Assembly (NCBI RefSeq): GCF_037996765.1
Contig: NZ_JBBNAD010000004.1
Coordinates: 1,097,563 to 1,161,562, forward strand
DNA: 64,000 nt
From: Bdellovibrio sp. GT3
GTDB taxonomy: Bacteria; Bdellovibrionota; Bdellovibrionia; Bdellovibrionales; Bdellovibrionaceae
Direction: 5' to 3'
In this document: positions 54,569-63,224 of the stretch, one piece after another
Position numbering within the stretch: position 1 is the first letter of the stretch
Layout: every line of letters begins with the position of its first letter
Notes under the pieces: model-generated
Databases searched by the model: none
The model's input: the letters and a program-made list of their open reading frames with translations, nothing else
What the model was told of the DNA's origin: nothing
Position numbers and translations under genes: made by a program

Positions 54569-55826
54569 ATTTCATTCGTAACGCCTCAGAAGGCTGAACC
54601 TCAGTAGCAGTTCTTGACGGAATATAAGAACCTAAAAAGGCTATCAATGAGCTTACTATCAACACTCCGAACACCAGCCACCAATCCACGAGGCTTGGTA
54701 TAGTCGTGTCGTAAAAAGTATGCGATGACCACATGTTAATGGGGTTGTTTTGAATATACAGACTTAGCCCCGTACCGATCACCGTTCCGACCAGCACACC
54801 AGAACCCGCCAACAGAAAACCAATTTGCGTGAAAATCTTAACAGTCCGTTTACCCGATAATCCAATGGTTCGAAGAACTGCAATATCCCGTCTTTTCTGG
54901 GACAATAACAAAGCCAACACGGTTAAAATGGAACTTGCTGCGATCATTCCAGCAAGACCCAAAAAAACTCCAATGGTCAATTTTTCCAGTTTCAAAGCGT
55001 AAAACAAAGCTGAATTGCGATCCATCCAGGTCTCCACCTGAACATCGGTGAACTTCATCAGATCATCCCGAACATTTGCAACGCGACTCTCATCTGCGAG
55101 CCACATTTCAATTCCCACTTTTTTTAGATCTCCGCTATCCAGAGCTCTTAGTGCTTTGCCTCGCTGATAATACAGGTACTGCGAATCCACATCAGCCAAG
55201 GCCGTGGTAACCACTCTTTTTACTCGCACCCGCTCAAACTTCGGAGTTTGCCCCGGAGGCAATAAAAGACCGGTCGGAGAAACCACTGTGATGAAATCAC
55301 CATCGAATACGCCAAGCGATTGCGCCAAGTCCACACCCAGAACAACTTCTCCTTCGTCAGGCACATCCTGGGGATCCCATACATACGAGGGCGGTCCACC
55401 GACAGCATTCTGCGGCTTATCTGCATCCAGCTTCGCCAATTGCGATATAAAATATTCCAGACTGTTTCTCGTCACTCCACGGGCAAAGGCGCCCTTGAAT
55501 TGACCATCCTGACTGCGTAAAATTACATCCTGAGTTTCATAAACATAGGCCTGCGTTGTGGGGTCTTCCTTGATACGGGAATAGACCGGATGAGTTTCCA
55601 GTCCCATCGCATTTTGCACACCAGGCACTGTGACGTAAAGATGAGGCTCAAGCCCCAGAATTCTTTTGCGAATACTGGCATTCATCCCATTCATCACAAA
55701 GAGGACCACCAGAAATGCGGTGACACTGATGGTGATCCCGCCAATGGATAGAAACGCAATTCGGCGAATCAGCGCACCCGCACGTTTTGAGAAGATAAAA
55801 TGACGAAAGAGATGTCCAACTAACAT
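54567..55826 (-). CDS. LolC/LolE-type lipoprotein-releasing permease
   Basis: A 419-residue ABC permease of the MacB/LolC type. An N-terminal membrane helix (about 20-48, RRIAFLSIGGITISVTAFLVV) is followed by a large periplasmic domain, then three C-terminal helices with LTIGVFLGLAGMIAASSILTVLALLL and the coupling segment RDIAVLRTIGLSGK. It should extract lipoproteins for the outer membrane together with a LolD ATPase, which is not adjacent. It follows the mlaD-like gene by 58 bases. Confidence 0.9.
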   Translation of the reverse strand: MLVGHLFRHFIFSKRAGALIRRIAFLSIGGITISVTAFLVVLFVMNGMNASIRKRILGLEPHLYVTVPGVQNAMGLETHPVYSRIKEDPTTQAYVYETQDVILRSQDGQFKGAFARGVTRNSLEYFISQLAKLDADKPQNAVGGPPSYVWDPQDVPDEGEVVLGVDLAQSLGVFDGDFITVVSPTGLLLPPGQTPKFERVRVKRVVTTALADVDSQYLYYQRGKALRALDSGDLKKVGIEMWLADESRVANVRDDLMKFTDVQVETWMDRNSALFYALKLEKLTIGVFLGLAGMIAASSILTVLALLLSQKRRDIAVLRTIGLSGKRTVKIFTQIGFLLAGSGVLVGTVIGTGLSLYIQNNPINMWSSHTFYDTTIPSLVDWWLVFGVLIVSSLIAFLGSYIPSRTATEVQPSEALRMK

Positions 55827-55884
55827 CTCTTTATCTTATTGTTTCAATTGTGGGATTCAAGCCTTTTATAGGCTATTTAATGGG

Positions 55885-56844
55885 CTATTTTTTCTCACTC
55901 GCCGGCACACGCTGCAGAGCTTCCTCTTTACGAACTTCACGTACATTGCTTTCCATAAAGAAACTCTTTTGCATCGCCTTTAGCGTCACAACAGTTTCGT
56001 TTAAGACTTCAAGCATCCGACGCGAGGCTTGTGGAATCTCAGGTCCCAGCTCCTTCGCCGCAGGCCCTACCGCCTGGGTCACAACCGCCAGATTTTGCAT
56101 CATAACCGCCAAATCTTTAGCAAGTTCTGGATTCTGTTTGTTCAGCTCCGGCAAAATACGGTTGATCTCGGAAGTTGTGATCGCCAGATTGCGCATTGTA
56201 GTTTCCAAGGAATCATTGGCTGTGGCCTGCTTGGAAAGTTTAATCACCTCATGGGACATCACTGTCATGTTTTTCATCAGTGGATCCATACGATCGATCA
56301 CACGAACAAAACTGGCTGCACGGTCTTTATCCGCAAAAGCCTCAACCAGCATTTGCAAATTCTCCAGTAAACCACCCACGCGGGCCATGGTCATACTGAT
56401 ATTGCGACTGCTTAGCATGGACACGATATCCATGGATTCATTCGACTGAATAAAACTATTGGAGGCTAAAATCGGAGCTTTCTCCGTGCCCACCGTCACT
56501 TCAAGAATTTTTTCCCCGATAATAAACGGACGATTCAACTGAACGGTACTGTCCTGACGGATTCTTTCCTGGAACTTACTCAGCACATAGAAAGTCACTT
56601 CAATCTTGTTATCCGTTCTTAGCTCAACATTCTCAATCGCTCCGGCACGAAGACCCGCCATATGCACAGTCGTCCCCTGATGCAATCCATCGGCATTTTC
56701 GAATGTCGTCGTGTAGTAGGTTTTGGAATCAAACCACCCCTGCTTCACAGCAATACTCACCGCCGTCCCCAGTACACCCAGGATTGCAACGCCAACAAAA
56801 AGTCCCGCAACTCGTTCAAATTTATTGAACTTCACTTTCATCAT
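55885..56844 (-). CDS. mlaD: MlaD-like MCE-domain protein
   Basis: A substrate-binding component of an Mla-type lipid transporter. An N-terminal helix (about 11-33) anchors it in the inner membrane, and one MCE domain (about 38-115, YTTTFENADGLHQGTTVHMAGLRAG) faces the periplasm. A long helical C-terminal tail (about 130-300) has Met- and Asn-rich stretches and is longer than E. coli MlaD's. It overlaps the mlaF stop by 4 bases (ATGA). Confidence 0.92.
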   Translation of the reverse strand: MMKVKFNKFERVAGLFVGVAILGVLGTAVSIAVKQGWFDSKTYYTTTFENADGLHQGTTVHMAGLRAGAIENVELRTDNKIEVTFYVLSKFQERIRQDSTVQLNRPFIIGEKILEVTVGTEKAPILASNSFIQSNESMDIVSMLSSRNISMTMARVGGLLENLQMLVEAFADKDRAASFVRVIDRMDPLMKNMTVMSHEVIKLSKQATANDSLETTMRNLAITTSEINRILPELNKQNPELAKDLAVMMQNLAVVTQAVGPAAKELGPEIPQASRRMLEVLNETVVTLKAMQKSFFMESNVREVRKEEALQRVPASEKK

Positions 56845-57551
56845 AGGTGTACAACTCTCTTCTCTGGATCCACCGGCTGGAAGTAAAGCTGGCCATCATC
56901 CAAATGAACGATTTGATAGTTAAATAGATTCATGAATTTTTCATCATAGGAACTGATGAATACGTGATTCAGGCAGCCCTCTTTACGCAGCTGATGAATA
57001 TAATCCACCAAAGTATAAACACTGTCCTGACCCAATCCCACACTTGGATCATCCAAGAGCAGAATCTGCGGCCTCATAACCATTGCACGCAAAAGACAAG
57101 TCAACTTACGCAGACGGCCTGGAACATGTGCTGGTCTTTCATGAGCAAATTTAGTGACATCAAAAATTTTGAAAATTTCCTCCACGCGGGCTTTGGCGTC
57201 CTCGGGACTTAAAACCTTGTGATAAAGAAGTGGCAGCATCATATTATCGAACAACGACTGATTGTTAATCAAACCGCCATAATCAAATGAGTAACCAATT
57301 TGCAAACGGTAAGGCAAAAACTCCTCGAAGGACATATCACAGACGTTTTGACCATTGATCAAAAACTGTCCGGACTGAGGCATCTGCAACCCTGCCAAAA
57401 TCTGCAACAAGGAGCTTTTTCCAGCCCCTTCCTCTGCTTTAACCCAAAGGATTTCATTCATGGGAAAATCGAATTCAACATTGGCAATAACAGGATCCTG
57501 CCCTTCATGCGAAAAAGAAACGCCTTCAAACTTCAGATTTTCGATCTTCAT
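56841..57551 (-). CDS. mlaF: MlaF-like ABC ATPase with degenerate catalytic motifs
   Basis: ATPase of the mla operon, 236 residues, between mlaE and mlaD. Walker A is AEEGAGKSS (39-47), keeping Gly42, Gly44, Lys45 and Ser46 but replacing the first Gly. The LSGGQ signature is replaced by VPGRLRK (143-149). Walker B is LLLDDPS with Asp168 in place of the catalytic Glu. The switch His is missing (ISSYD at 199-203). The fold is clear but hydrolysis may be slow or altered. The operon context is strong. It overlaps mlaE by one base (TAATG). Confidence 0.88.
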   Translation of the reverse strand: MKIENLKFEGVSFSHEGQDPVIANVEFDFPMNEILWVKAEEGAGKSSLLQILAGLQMPQSGQFLINGQNVCDMSFEEFLPYRLQIGYSFDYGGLINNQSLFDNMMLPLLYHKVLSPEDAKARVEEIFKIFDVTKFAHERPAHVPGRLRKLTCLLRAMVMRPQILLLDDPSVGLGQDSVYTLVDYIHQLRKEGCLNHVFISSYDEKFMNLFNYQIVHLDDGQLYFQPVDPEKRVVHL

Positions 57552-58375
57552 TATAAAACCCCCAGATTGCGCAACTGATTTAAATAAAACAAAGCTGTTA
57601 CAATTAAATTAAATACGATGACGAAAATGATACTGTTCACCACGGCCTGCGTGGTGACTTGTGGCACTTCCGTCGGGCTCTTTTTCACGGATAGCCCCTG
57701 ATAACAGGACACCACGAAAATAATCATTCCACTGAAACTGTTTTTCAAAAGAAAGATCCAGAAATCATCAAAGGAAAATGCCGTCATCAGCGATTCCGCA
57801 TAGAAAGCAAAGGGCATATCCTGAATGAACTTGGTCACAAAGAATCCGCCGATCAACGCCACAAAATTGAAGTAAAAAGCCAGGCAAAGCATGCTGATCA
57901 CGCCACCCAAAACCCGCGGAAACACGATGTAACTCAAGGGATTGATTCCCATGACTTCCAAGGCTTCGATCTCCCGGTTTGCGCGCATGTTTCCAATCTC
58001 AGAAGCCACCGCTGTACCAGATCTTGCAGTCACAACCAGCGCCACCAGGAGGGGGCCGGCTTCACGCAGAATCATCACAATCAAAAAGGGCCCCACCATT
58101 TGAGTTCCGCCGAACTTCGTCAGGTTGGATAAAGATTGCAGCACCAGGACGCTGCCCGAGGCCAAAGCAAGCACACTCACCAACGGCAACGCCTGCCAAC
58201 CAGTGAAATATATCTGCGCAGAAATTACTCGAATGATCTGGCGCATCCCCTGGGTTTGATCAAGAACGGTTGCACGAAGGGAAAGATATACCATCAGGAG
58301 AACACGCCACGTGTACTCCGCATTCTTTGTCACAAATCTCCCGAGGGAGTCGATTTGTAAGAATAAAGAATTCAT
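57551..58375 (-). CDS. mlaE: MlaE-type lipid ABC permease
   Basis: A 274-residue inner-membrane permease of the MlaE family, recognised by LIVMILREAGPLLVALVVTARSGTAVASEIG and EIEALEVMGINPLSYIVFPRVLGG. About five membrane helices. It is first gene of mlaE-mlaF-mlaD, a module that moves phospholipids between the two membranes. The sequence of this subunit looks normal, in contrast to the ATPase. Confidence 0.94.
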   Translation of the reverse strand: MNSLFLQIDSLGRFVTKNAEYTWRVLLMVYLSLRATVLDQTQGMRQIIRVISAQIYFTGWQALPLVSVLALASGSVLVLQSLSNLTKFGGTQMVGPFLIVMILREAGPLLVALVVTARSGTAVASEIGNMRANREIEALEVMGINPLSYIVFPRVLGGVISMLCLAFYFNFVALIGGFFVTKFIQDMPFAFYAESLMTAFSFDDFWIFLLKNSFSGMIIFVVSCYQGLSVKKSPTEVPQVTTQAVVNSIIFVIVFNLIVTALFYLNQLRNLGVL

Positions 58376-58446
58376 TTAATTTCCCCAGTTTCCTAGGGAC
58401 TTTATCGGTGTAAATCGTACTTTCGTTTACAAACCAAGGTCTGGTT

Positions 58447-59022
58447 TTAATAGGCCCACAAGGAATAAAAGAACGACTTTAAGGCTTCAAACCCTGTTTC
58501 CGGGACGGAAGACTCGTATCGCCCTCCCACTATGGGATGCTTTTGAATGTATATATTCTCCGGAAAGGCCGCCCGGAAGGTTTTATAGGATCGGTACATG
58601 TGCAATCGGGAAGTCACAAGAAGTATGTCTCGGCACTTCAATGCTTCTACAATCGGTAAACTTTGCTGAGCATTTCCGAACGTGGTTTCAGATCGTCGAT
58701 CCAAAACCACATCGTTCTCATTAAGACTTCCATAAAATGGCCACACCGGCATAATCTCGCGCATTCGCGCATTGGAGAAAACTCCGGATATCACCAGCTT
58801 CTTGACGTTTTGATTCGCCAGAAGATCAAACCCTTCTCGCACGCGTCCCGCTCCCCCGGTCAAGACCACAGCACAATCTGCATTCTGTGATCGTGTCCAG
58901 GAAATCATCGGTTCATTCTCGATCTGACGGTACTCCCTGACAAAGCGCTGAATAATCAACGCCCCAAGGATCACCACGATCCAGAAAATACGCGTGCGCA
59001 GCAGAGCCTTAACGGTGGGCAA
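58447..59022 (-). CDS. DUF218/YdcF-family protein
   Basis: A 191-residue protein with an N-terminal membrane helix (about 12-27) and a DUF218 domain: DCAVVLTGGAGRVREGFDLL, LVISGVFS, the TTFGNAQ segment with the conserved ET..NA, and ILLVTSRLHMYRS. Family members include YdcF and SanA and act in envelope or polysaccharide metabolism; the reaction is unknown. It overlaps the ridA stop by 14 bases. Confidence 0.9.
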   Translation of the reverse strand: MPTVKALLRTRIFWIVVILGALIIQRFVREYRQIENEPMISWTRSQNADCAVVLTGGAGRVREGFDLLANQNVKKLVISGVFSNARMREIMPVWPFYGSLNENDVVLDRRSETTFGNAQQSLPIVEALKCRDILLVTSRLHMYRSYKTFRAAFPENIYIQKHPIVGGRYESSVPETGFEALKSFFYSLWAY

Positions 59023-59386
59023 GAACTTCGATCTCCACGTTCACGCCTTTTGGCAATGCCGCAACAGCGACAGTAGAACGCGCTGGAGGAGCTGCCGTGA
59101 AAGCTTTGGCGTAGATTTCGTTCACAGTCGCAAAATCAGCCATGTTTGTCAGGAAGATTGTTGTTTTAACCACGTTTGAAAAATTCATGTTGTTGGCGCC
59201 AAGAACCGCTTCAACATTTTTCATGACCATTTCAGTTTGAGTCTTGATATCGCCAGTGAAAACTTCGTTTGTTTTTGGATCAATTGAAATCTGACCGGAA
59301 CAAAACAAAAAATCACCCATAGCTACAGCTTGAGAATAAGGTCCAACCGCTTTAGGTGCATTGTCTGTGTGAATAACTTTTTTCAT
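59009..59386 (-). CDS. ridA: RidA-family enamine/imine deaminase
   Basis: A 125-residue RidA/YjgF protein that hydrolyses reactive 2-aminoacrylate and related imines. The signature VGPYSQAVAMGDFLFCSGQISIDP and the active-site Arg in PPARSTVAVAALP near the C-terminus are present. It is upstream of and overlaps the DUF218 gene. It follows the outer-membrane-like gene by 18 bases. Confidence 0.95.
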   Translation of the reverse strand: MKKVIHTDNAPKAVGPYSQAVAMGDFLFCSGQISIDPKTNEVFTGDIKTQTEMVMKNVEAVLGANNMNFSNVVKTTIFLTNMADFATVNEIYAKAFTAAPPARSTVAVAALPKGVNVEIEVLAHR

Positions 59387-59404
59387 AAATAAATCCTTTG
59401 TGAA

Positions 59405-59902
59405 TTAGAAGTAAAAAATAATACCAGCGCGGAACGGGCTGTCCGCAATTGTTCTGAAACGGACGTTATCCGCAGAAATAACACCCACGCCGCCTTCAAA
59501 AGTGAAGCCCAGGGATTCCAAACCCGAAAAGAAGAATTCACCACCAAAGACCGCATCCAACTCAAAGCCGGATTGCTTTTCTCTGGTACCCGCATCGTTC
59601 AGCTCTTCCCAATTCACCAACCCCAGGGTTCCGCCCATGTAGAAGTTCATGTTTTGTTCTTTAAAAACGATACGGCGAACCCCAGCGATGGCCGCAAACT
59701 TGGATTGGTCCTTTTGCGTATCAATTCCCAATCCACCCGTGACTTGAATTTCAGAAGAAGGATTATAAACCACTGCCAGTTCCGGCAAATCCAAAGTTGC
59801 ATGAGATTTTACCCCCACGCCCAGGCGATTCGTAAGGTCTTTGGCCTCAGCCACGTTCAAACCAGCAAAAACCGCAAACACCAATGCTAAAACTTTAAGC
59901 AT
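59405..59902 (-). CDS. Small outer-membrane beta-barrel-like protein
   Basis: A 165-residue protein with a signal peptide (1-20, NVAEA). The mature part is a series of amphipathic strands with Gly-rich turns (GVGVISADNVRF, YMGGTLGLVNWEEL), ending in the aromatic FYF typical of outer-membrane proteins. It may form an eight-stranded barrel. No ligand motif is visible. It may share a transcript with ridA and the DUF218 gene. Confidence 0.78.
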   Translation of the reverse strand: MLKVLALVFAVFAGLNVAEAKDLTNRLGVGVKSHATLDLPELAVVYNPSSEIQVTGGLGIDTQKDQSKFAAIAGVRRIVFKEQNMNFYMGGTLGLVNWEELNDAGTREKQSGFELDAVFGGEFFFSGLESLGFTFEGGVGVISADNVRFRTIADSPFRAGIIFYF

Positions 59903-59989
59903 CCCAATGACTCCTTATTAAGGACTCTATTAAATGCAAAAGATGAAGAGGGCGCAAAAGGAATCTGACTCTTACAAGAGGTGTCAAAC

Positions 59990-61363
59990 CTACAAAAGAC
60001 TCTCTGAAATCTGATCAAGGAAGTCGGTCGTGAAGTTTCCAGGCTTCGCTTTCGCTTCCTCCCAAATTTTCTCCCGAAGATAACGAAATCCGATTGATTT
60101 TTCATGCATCGTGGTGCGACTGCCGATATCGATCATTTCACTGAAGCGGATAAGCGAAGCCTCCACGGGAACCATGTCAAATGGCGTCTGACTTGGGAAA
60201 CCTTTTTCATCCGCTCTCTCATGGACGCAGACCATAATCGCTTTAACCTGTTCGCTCACCGGTATCTTCTTAAAAAGACATCGATTCAAAGACATCATTG
60301 GATGCTTGCGATACTCTTCCGTCTGCTGCGGATCCAGAAAGGACTCGCCCCTTTTCAAATAAATTTGATAGGTCTCATCAGGAATATCAAAAAGACCGAC
60401 ATCACAAAGCAAACCTGCAAGTAAGGCATCCACCGGGTTGCCAACACCGGACCTCTGGGAAATATAGGCCGCATAGGCAGCAACCCATGGACTTCTCCAA
60501 ACGTTGAAAAGATCATTGTCCATCGCCTCAAGCAAAGACTCCCAAAGATCCTCTTCCGTCTTCATAGTTTCCACAAAGGACTTCGCCGCCAGCTCCATTC
60601 TCTCATAAATTGAACGAATTTCGTCATCCGAAGCCGTTTTGAATTCAAACAGTGTGACCTCGCTCAGATCCGTCCAAAGAGAGGCAATTGCCATAAAATG
60701 TGCACGCACCCGCTTCTTCAAAGACATCCCCGATCGATCAAAATAAGTACCGATGTACTCCAGATAAGATGCGGCCTCCGGTGATTGAATCAAAAAACCA
60801 CCTCTTGTCAGCATCTTTTGATACTTTGAATCTGACAGAACCACACCCCGGAATGCGACACCCATTATTCTTTGATTGATCGGCATTCGAATAAAAACTG
60901 TAAATGGCAATGTGGTCATTGAAAAAAGATCTGTGGGCAAAATATCAAAAAACTGCGCTCTGCATTTCAACAACAACATGTATTCAAATTTGAAGTTTTG
61001 AAAGAAATCAAATGGAGTGATCAAAATCACCCGCGAAAATTTCGGTCCGGAAAATTTATTCTTATCAGGAGCCTCGTGGGTCAAAGTAAATACTGTCGAA
61101 AGTGGAAACCTTTCCATCAGCCCGAGTATTCTCTCTGAAAACGCGCCAATATGCTCTGACTCCTCTTGAGCCACAACAATAACAATGGCTCGTTGAGTTT
61201 CAAAGGGACGGTTCTTAACATCATCCAGGGCCAAAACATGCCGAAACGTGAATCCATGTGTGGAGATCAGACTGCGGACACGCGACAGAACATCCTCTCG
61301 CTGACTTAACAGCAAAATCTCAAGCTTTTGTCGAAAAAAAATGGACGGACGTTTTTCAGCCAT
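59990..61363 (-). CDS. HD-GYP-like protein with degenerate metal and catalytic residues
   Basis: A 457-residue protein. Residues 1-120 have a receiver-like alternating pattern, and the middle is helical. The C-terminal part (about 290-457) matches the HD-GYP layout (GLLCDVGLFDIPDE, KHPMMSLNRC, CVHERADEKGFPSQ, IRFSEMID), but the diagnostic His-Asp is Cys-Asp, the HHE motif is Val-His-Glu and GYP is Gly-Phe-Pro. It is therefore probably not an active c-di-GMP phosphodiesterase, though it might bind the nucleotide. ATG 61,363 is chosen over TTG 61,369. Confidence 0.85.
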   Translation of the reverse strand: MAEKRPSIFFRQKLEILLLSQREDVLSRVRSLISTHGFTFRHVLALDDVKNRPFETQRAIVIVVAQEESEHIGAFSERILGLMERFPLSTVFTLTHEAPDKNKFSGPKFSRVILITPFDFFQNFKFEYMLLLKCRAQFFDILPTDLFSMTTLPFTVFIRMPINQRIMGVAFRGVVLSDSKYQKMLTRGGFLIQSPEAASYLEYIGTYFDRSGMSLKKRVRAHFMAIASLWTDLSEVTLFEFKTASDDEIRSIYERMELAAKSFVETMKTEEDLWESLLEAMDNDLFNVWRSPWVAAYAAYISQRSGVGNPVDALLAGLLCDVGLFDIPDETYQIYLKRGESFLDPQQTEEYRKHPMMSLNRCLFKKIPVSEQVKAIMVCVHERADEKGFPSQTPFDMVPVEASLIRFSEMIDIGSRTTMHEKSIGFRYLREKIWEEAKAKPGNFTTDFLDQISESLL

Positions 61364-61455
61364 AAACAAAAATAGGATACGCCATCCCCCTACTTGCTAC
61401 CAGTAAATCTTAATTCCTGTTTGACAATCTAGATCAGCCCCAGAATTCTAATACT

Positions 61456-62088
61456 ATGAAAACAATGATCATTTCTTTAGTATCTATTTTGATGTCCATT
61501 TCCGCAAACGCTGCACTTCTTAAAACAGAAGTCGGATCAAATAAAATGGAGAAAGTGGCACTCTCGACTGCGGCAACCACGACGGTTGACGGAGAAGAGG
61601 TCAAACTCAGCGAAGTCGGGGCTGGCCTGCGAGCGAAAAAAGTCGTTTTCGTTGATGTGAAAGTTTATATTGGCGAACTTTTTGTCGCTGACATCGCAAA
61701 GTTCAAGAAAGCAGAACCACTTGCCTCAGTGAAAGACCAAAAGGCAATTGCGATCCAGCTCCACTTTCTTAGAGATGTTGACGCCGAAAACGTACAAAAG
61801 TCATTTAAGGAAGCTCTGACTACCAACTCCGTCGATCTTTCAGACGCCTCAATCAAGCAATTCCTTGATGCAGTTTCACAGGGCGGCGAAGCAAAAAGCG
61901 GCAAAGCAATCACAATATTGGGAACTCGCCTGAAGGATGGAAACGAAAAGATTTCCTATGAAACAACATCAGGCCCTACAACTGAGATTAAAGGCAGCGC
62001 GGGATTCATTGAAAAAATCTTTTCGATCTGGCTTGGCAAACCATCGGATGATGGCGTTGCTCAGTTAAAAAAGTCCATCTTGAAGTAA
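61456..62088 (+). CDS. Exported chalcone-isomerase-like protein
   Basis: A 210-residue protein with a signal peptide (1-19, ISANAA). The mature part resembles the chalcone-isomerase-like family: LSEVGAGLRAKKVVFVDVKVYIGELFVAD near the start, then a helical stretch with VQKSFKEAL and a C-terminal FIEKIFSIWLGKPSDDGVAQLKKSIL. Bacterial members are periplasmic and mostly without isomerase activity; a lipid or haem binding role is sometimes suggested. It stops one base before the KdpE-like fragment on the other strand. Confidence 0.88.
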   Translation: MKTMIISLVSILMSISANAALLKTEVGSNKMEKVALSTAATTTVDGEEVKLSEVGAGLRAKKVVFVDVKVYIGELFVADIAKFKKAEPLASVKDQKAIAIQLHFLRDVDAENVQKSFKEALTTNSVDLSDASIKQFLDAVSQGGEAKSGKAITILGTRLKDGNEKISYETTSGPTTEIKGSAGFIEKIFSIWLGKPSDDGVAQLKKSILK

Positions 62089-62319
62089 TCAGTCCAAATC
62101 CAAAAGCCGGTAGCCAACGCCGGCTTCAGTTGAAATGATTTCAGGAGTGGTCTCGTCGATCTTTAACTTCTTTCTGACAGCTCCGACATACACCCGCAAG
62201 TAATGGGTGTGTTCAACCGAGTTTGACCCCCAGATCTCATTCATCAACATTCTGTGGGTCACAACCTTGCCTTTATGCTTCATCAACACTTTCACAATAT
62301 TGAACTCAGTGGCCGTCAA
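62089..62319 (-). pseudogene. 5'-truncated KdpE/OmpR-type response regulator (DNA-binding domain only)
   Basis: Seventy-six codons (from TTG) of a winged-helix effector domain: LTATEFNIVKVLMKHKGKVVTHRMLMNEIWG, then the recognition-helix region HYLRVYVGAVRKKL and AGVGYRLLD, as in KdpE. The normal receiver domain is missing. Two codons before the fragment there is an in-frame TAA, and the upstream sequence (62,320-62,460) shows no receiver code. It looks like the remnant of a deletion rather than a stand-alone gene, though expression of the domain cannot be excluded. Confidence 0.75.
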
Positions 62320-62463
62320 CTTTTATCCACAGCAAGAGGAAAATCTTATGTTTCAAGCGTGGGATGTATGTTGGCAAATACAAGCGAAGTCCATTTAGGA
62401 GACATGAACCATCAGTGAAAATAGCAAAAGCACGTTGCTCTTATTTTTGAGGAGGAAGTCCGG

Positions 62464-63087
62464 ATGAAAATCTTTTGCTTTGCCCCGGTATTAAGAAAGG
62501 GTTCATTTAATAAAAAACTGATCCGCATTGCCAAGGCTTATGCAGAAGAGTTTCCAGACGCGAAAGTCGAATTGTGTGAGTTCAATGAATTTCCCATGCC
62601 CGTCTACGACGGTGACTTGGAAACTGAGCAAGGAATCCCGGAGGGCGTCACCAAGCTGGCTGAAAAGATCAACTCCGCTGACGCCATCATCATTTCTTCG
62701 CCGGAATACAATGGTGGCATGCCGGGACCTTTTAAAAATGCCGTAGACTGGCTATCACGACTTAAACCCGTTCCCCTGCGTGATAAACAGATCCTGCTAA
62801 TTGGTGCGTCTATAAGCCAATTTGCAGCGATTAAGGGTAACTTCCACAGTCGCGTGCCTTTTCATGTGCTGAATGCCTTCGTTTATCCCGACTATTTCGG
62901 TGTGGCATTCTCCGAAACAGCCTTTGATGAAAAGGATCAATTGAAAGACGCCAAACAAAGTGAGCGCCTAAAAAAACTAGTCACAAACTTTCTGCAATAC
63001 GCCTCCCGCACCGAAACTCCATTCGATCGCCTGGGAGAGTTTTTTGAGGAACAAAAACACAGCCACGACGAAAAGCATCCGCATTGA
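62464..63087 (+). CDS. NADPH-dependent FMN reductase-family protein
   Basis: A 207-residue flavodoxin-like protein. It starts with a CFAPVLRKGSFNKKLIRIA motif and has the flavin-binding SSPEYNGGMPGPFKNAVDWLSR, typical of YieF/ChrR-type NAD(P)H:FMN or quinone reductases. The C-terminus is His/Glu-rich. GAGGAGG precedes the ATG. It has its own terminator and likely protects against quinones or metals. Confidence 0.93.
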   Translation: MKIFCFAPVLRKGSFNKKLIRIAKAYAEEFPDAKVELCEFNEFPMPVYDGDLETEQGIPEGVTKLAEKINSADAIIISSPEYNGGMPGPFKNAVDWLSRLKPVPLRDKQILLIGASISQFAAIKGNFHSRVPFHVLNAFVYPDYFGVAFSETAFDEKDQLKDAKQSERLKKLVTNFLQYASRTETPFDRLGEFFEEQKHSHDEKHPH

Positions 63088-63156
63088 AATTCGACCGTTA
63101 GGGAATTTGAAAAATAAGCTTCTATTGTGCCTGCGAATTTGCACCGCGCATTTAGC

Positions 63157-63190
63157 AAAAAAAAGACCGAAGGTTCACTTCGGTCTTTTA
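63157..63190. terminator. Bidirectional terminator between the FMN reductase and SMR genes
   Basis: AAGACCGAAG pairs with CTTCGGTCTT around loop GTTCA, with A-run on the left and T on the right. It lies between two converging genes. Confidence 0.92.
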
Positions 63191-63224
63191 GTTCTCTTGT
63201 TTTGCTTTTTCTTATTTAGTTAAG

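Noticed and set aside
62207..62398. Plus-strand 63-codon frame over the KdpE-like remnant
   Set aside because: Shadow of the winged-helix code; no ribosome-binding site and no domain.
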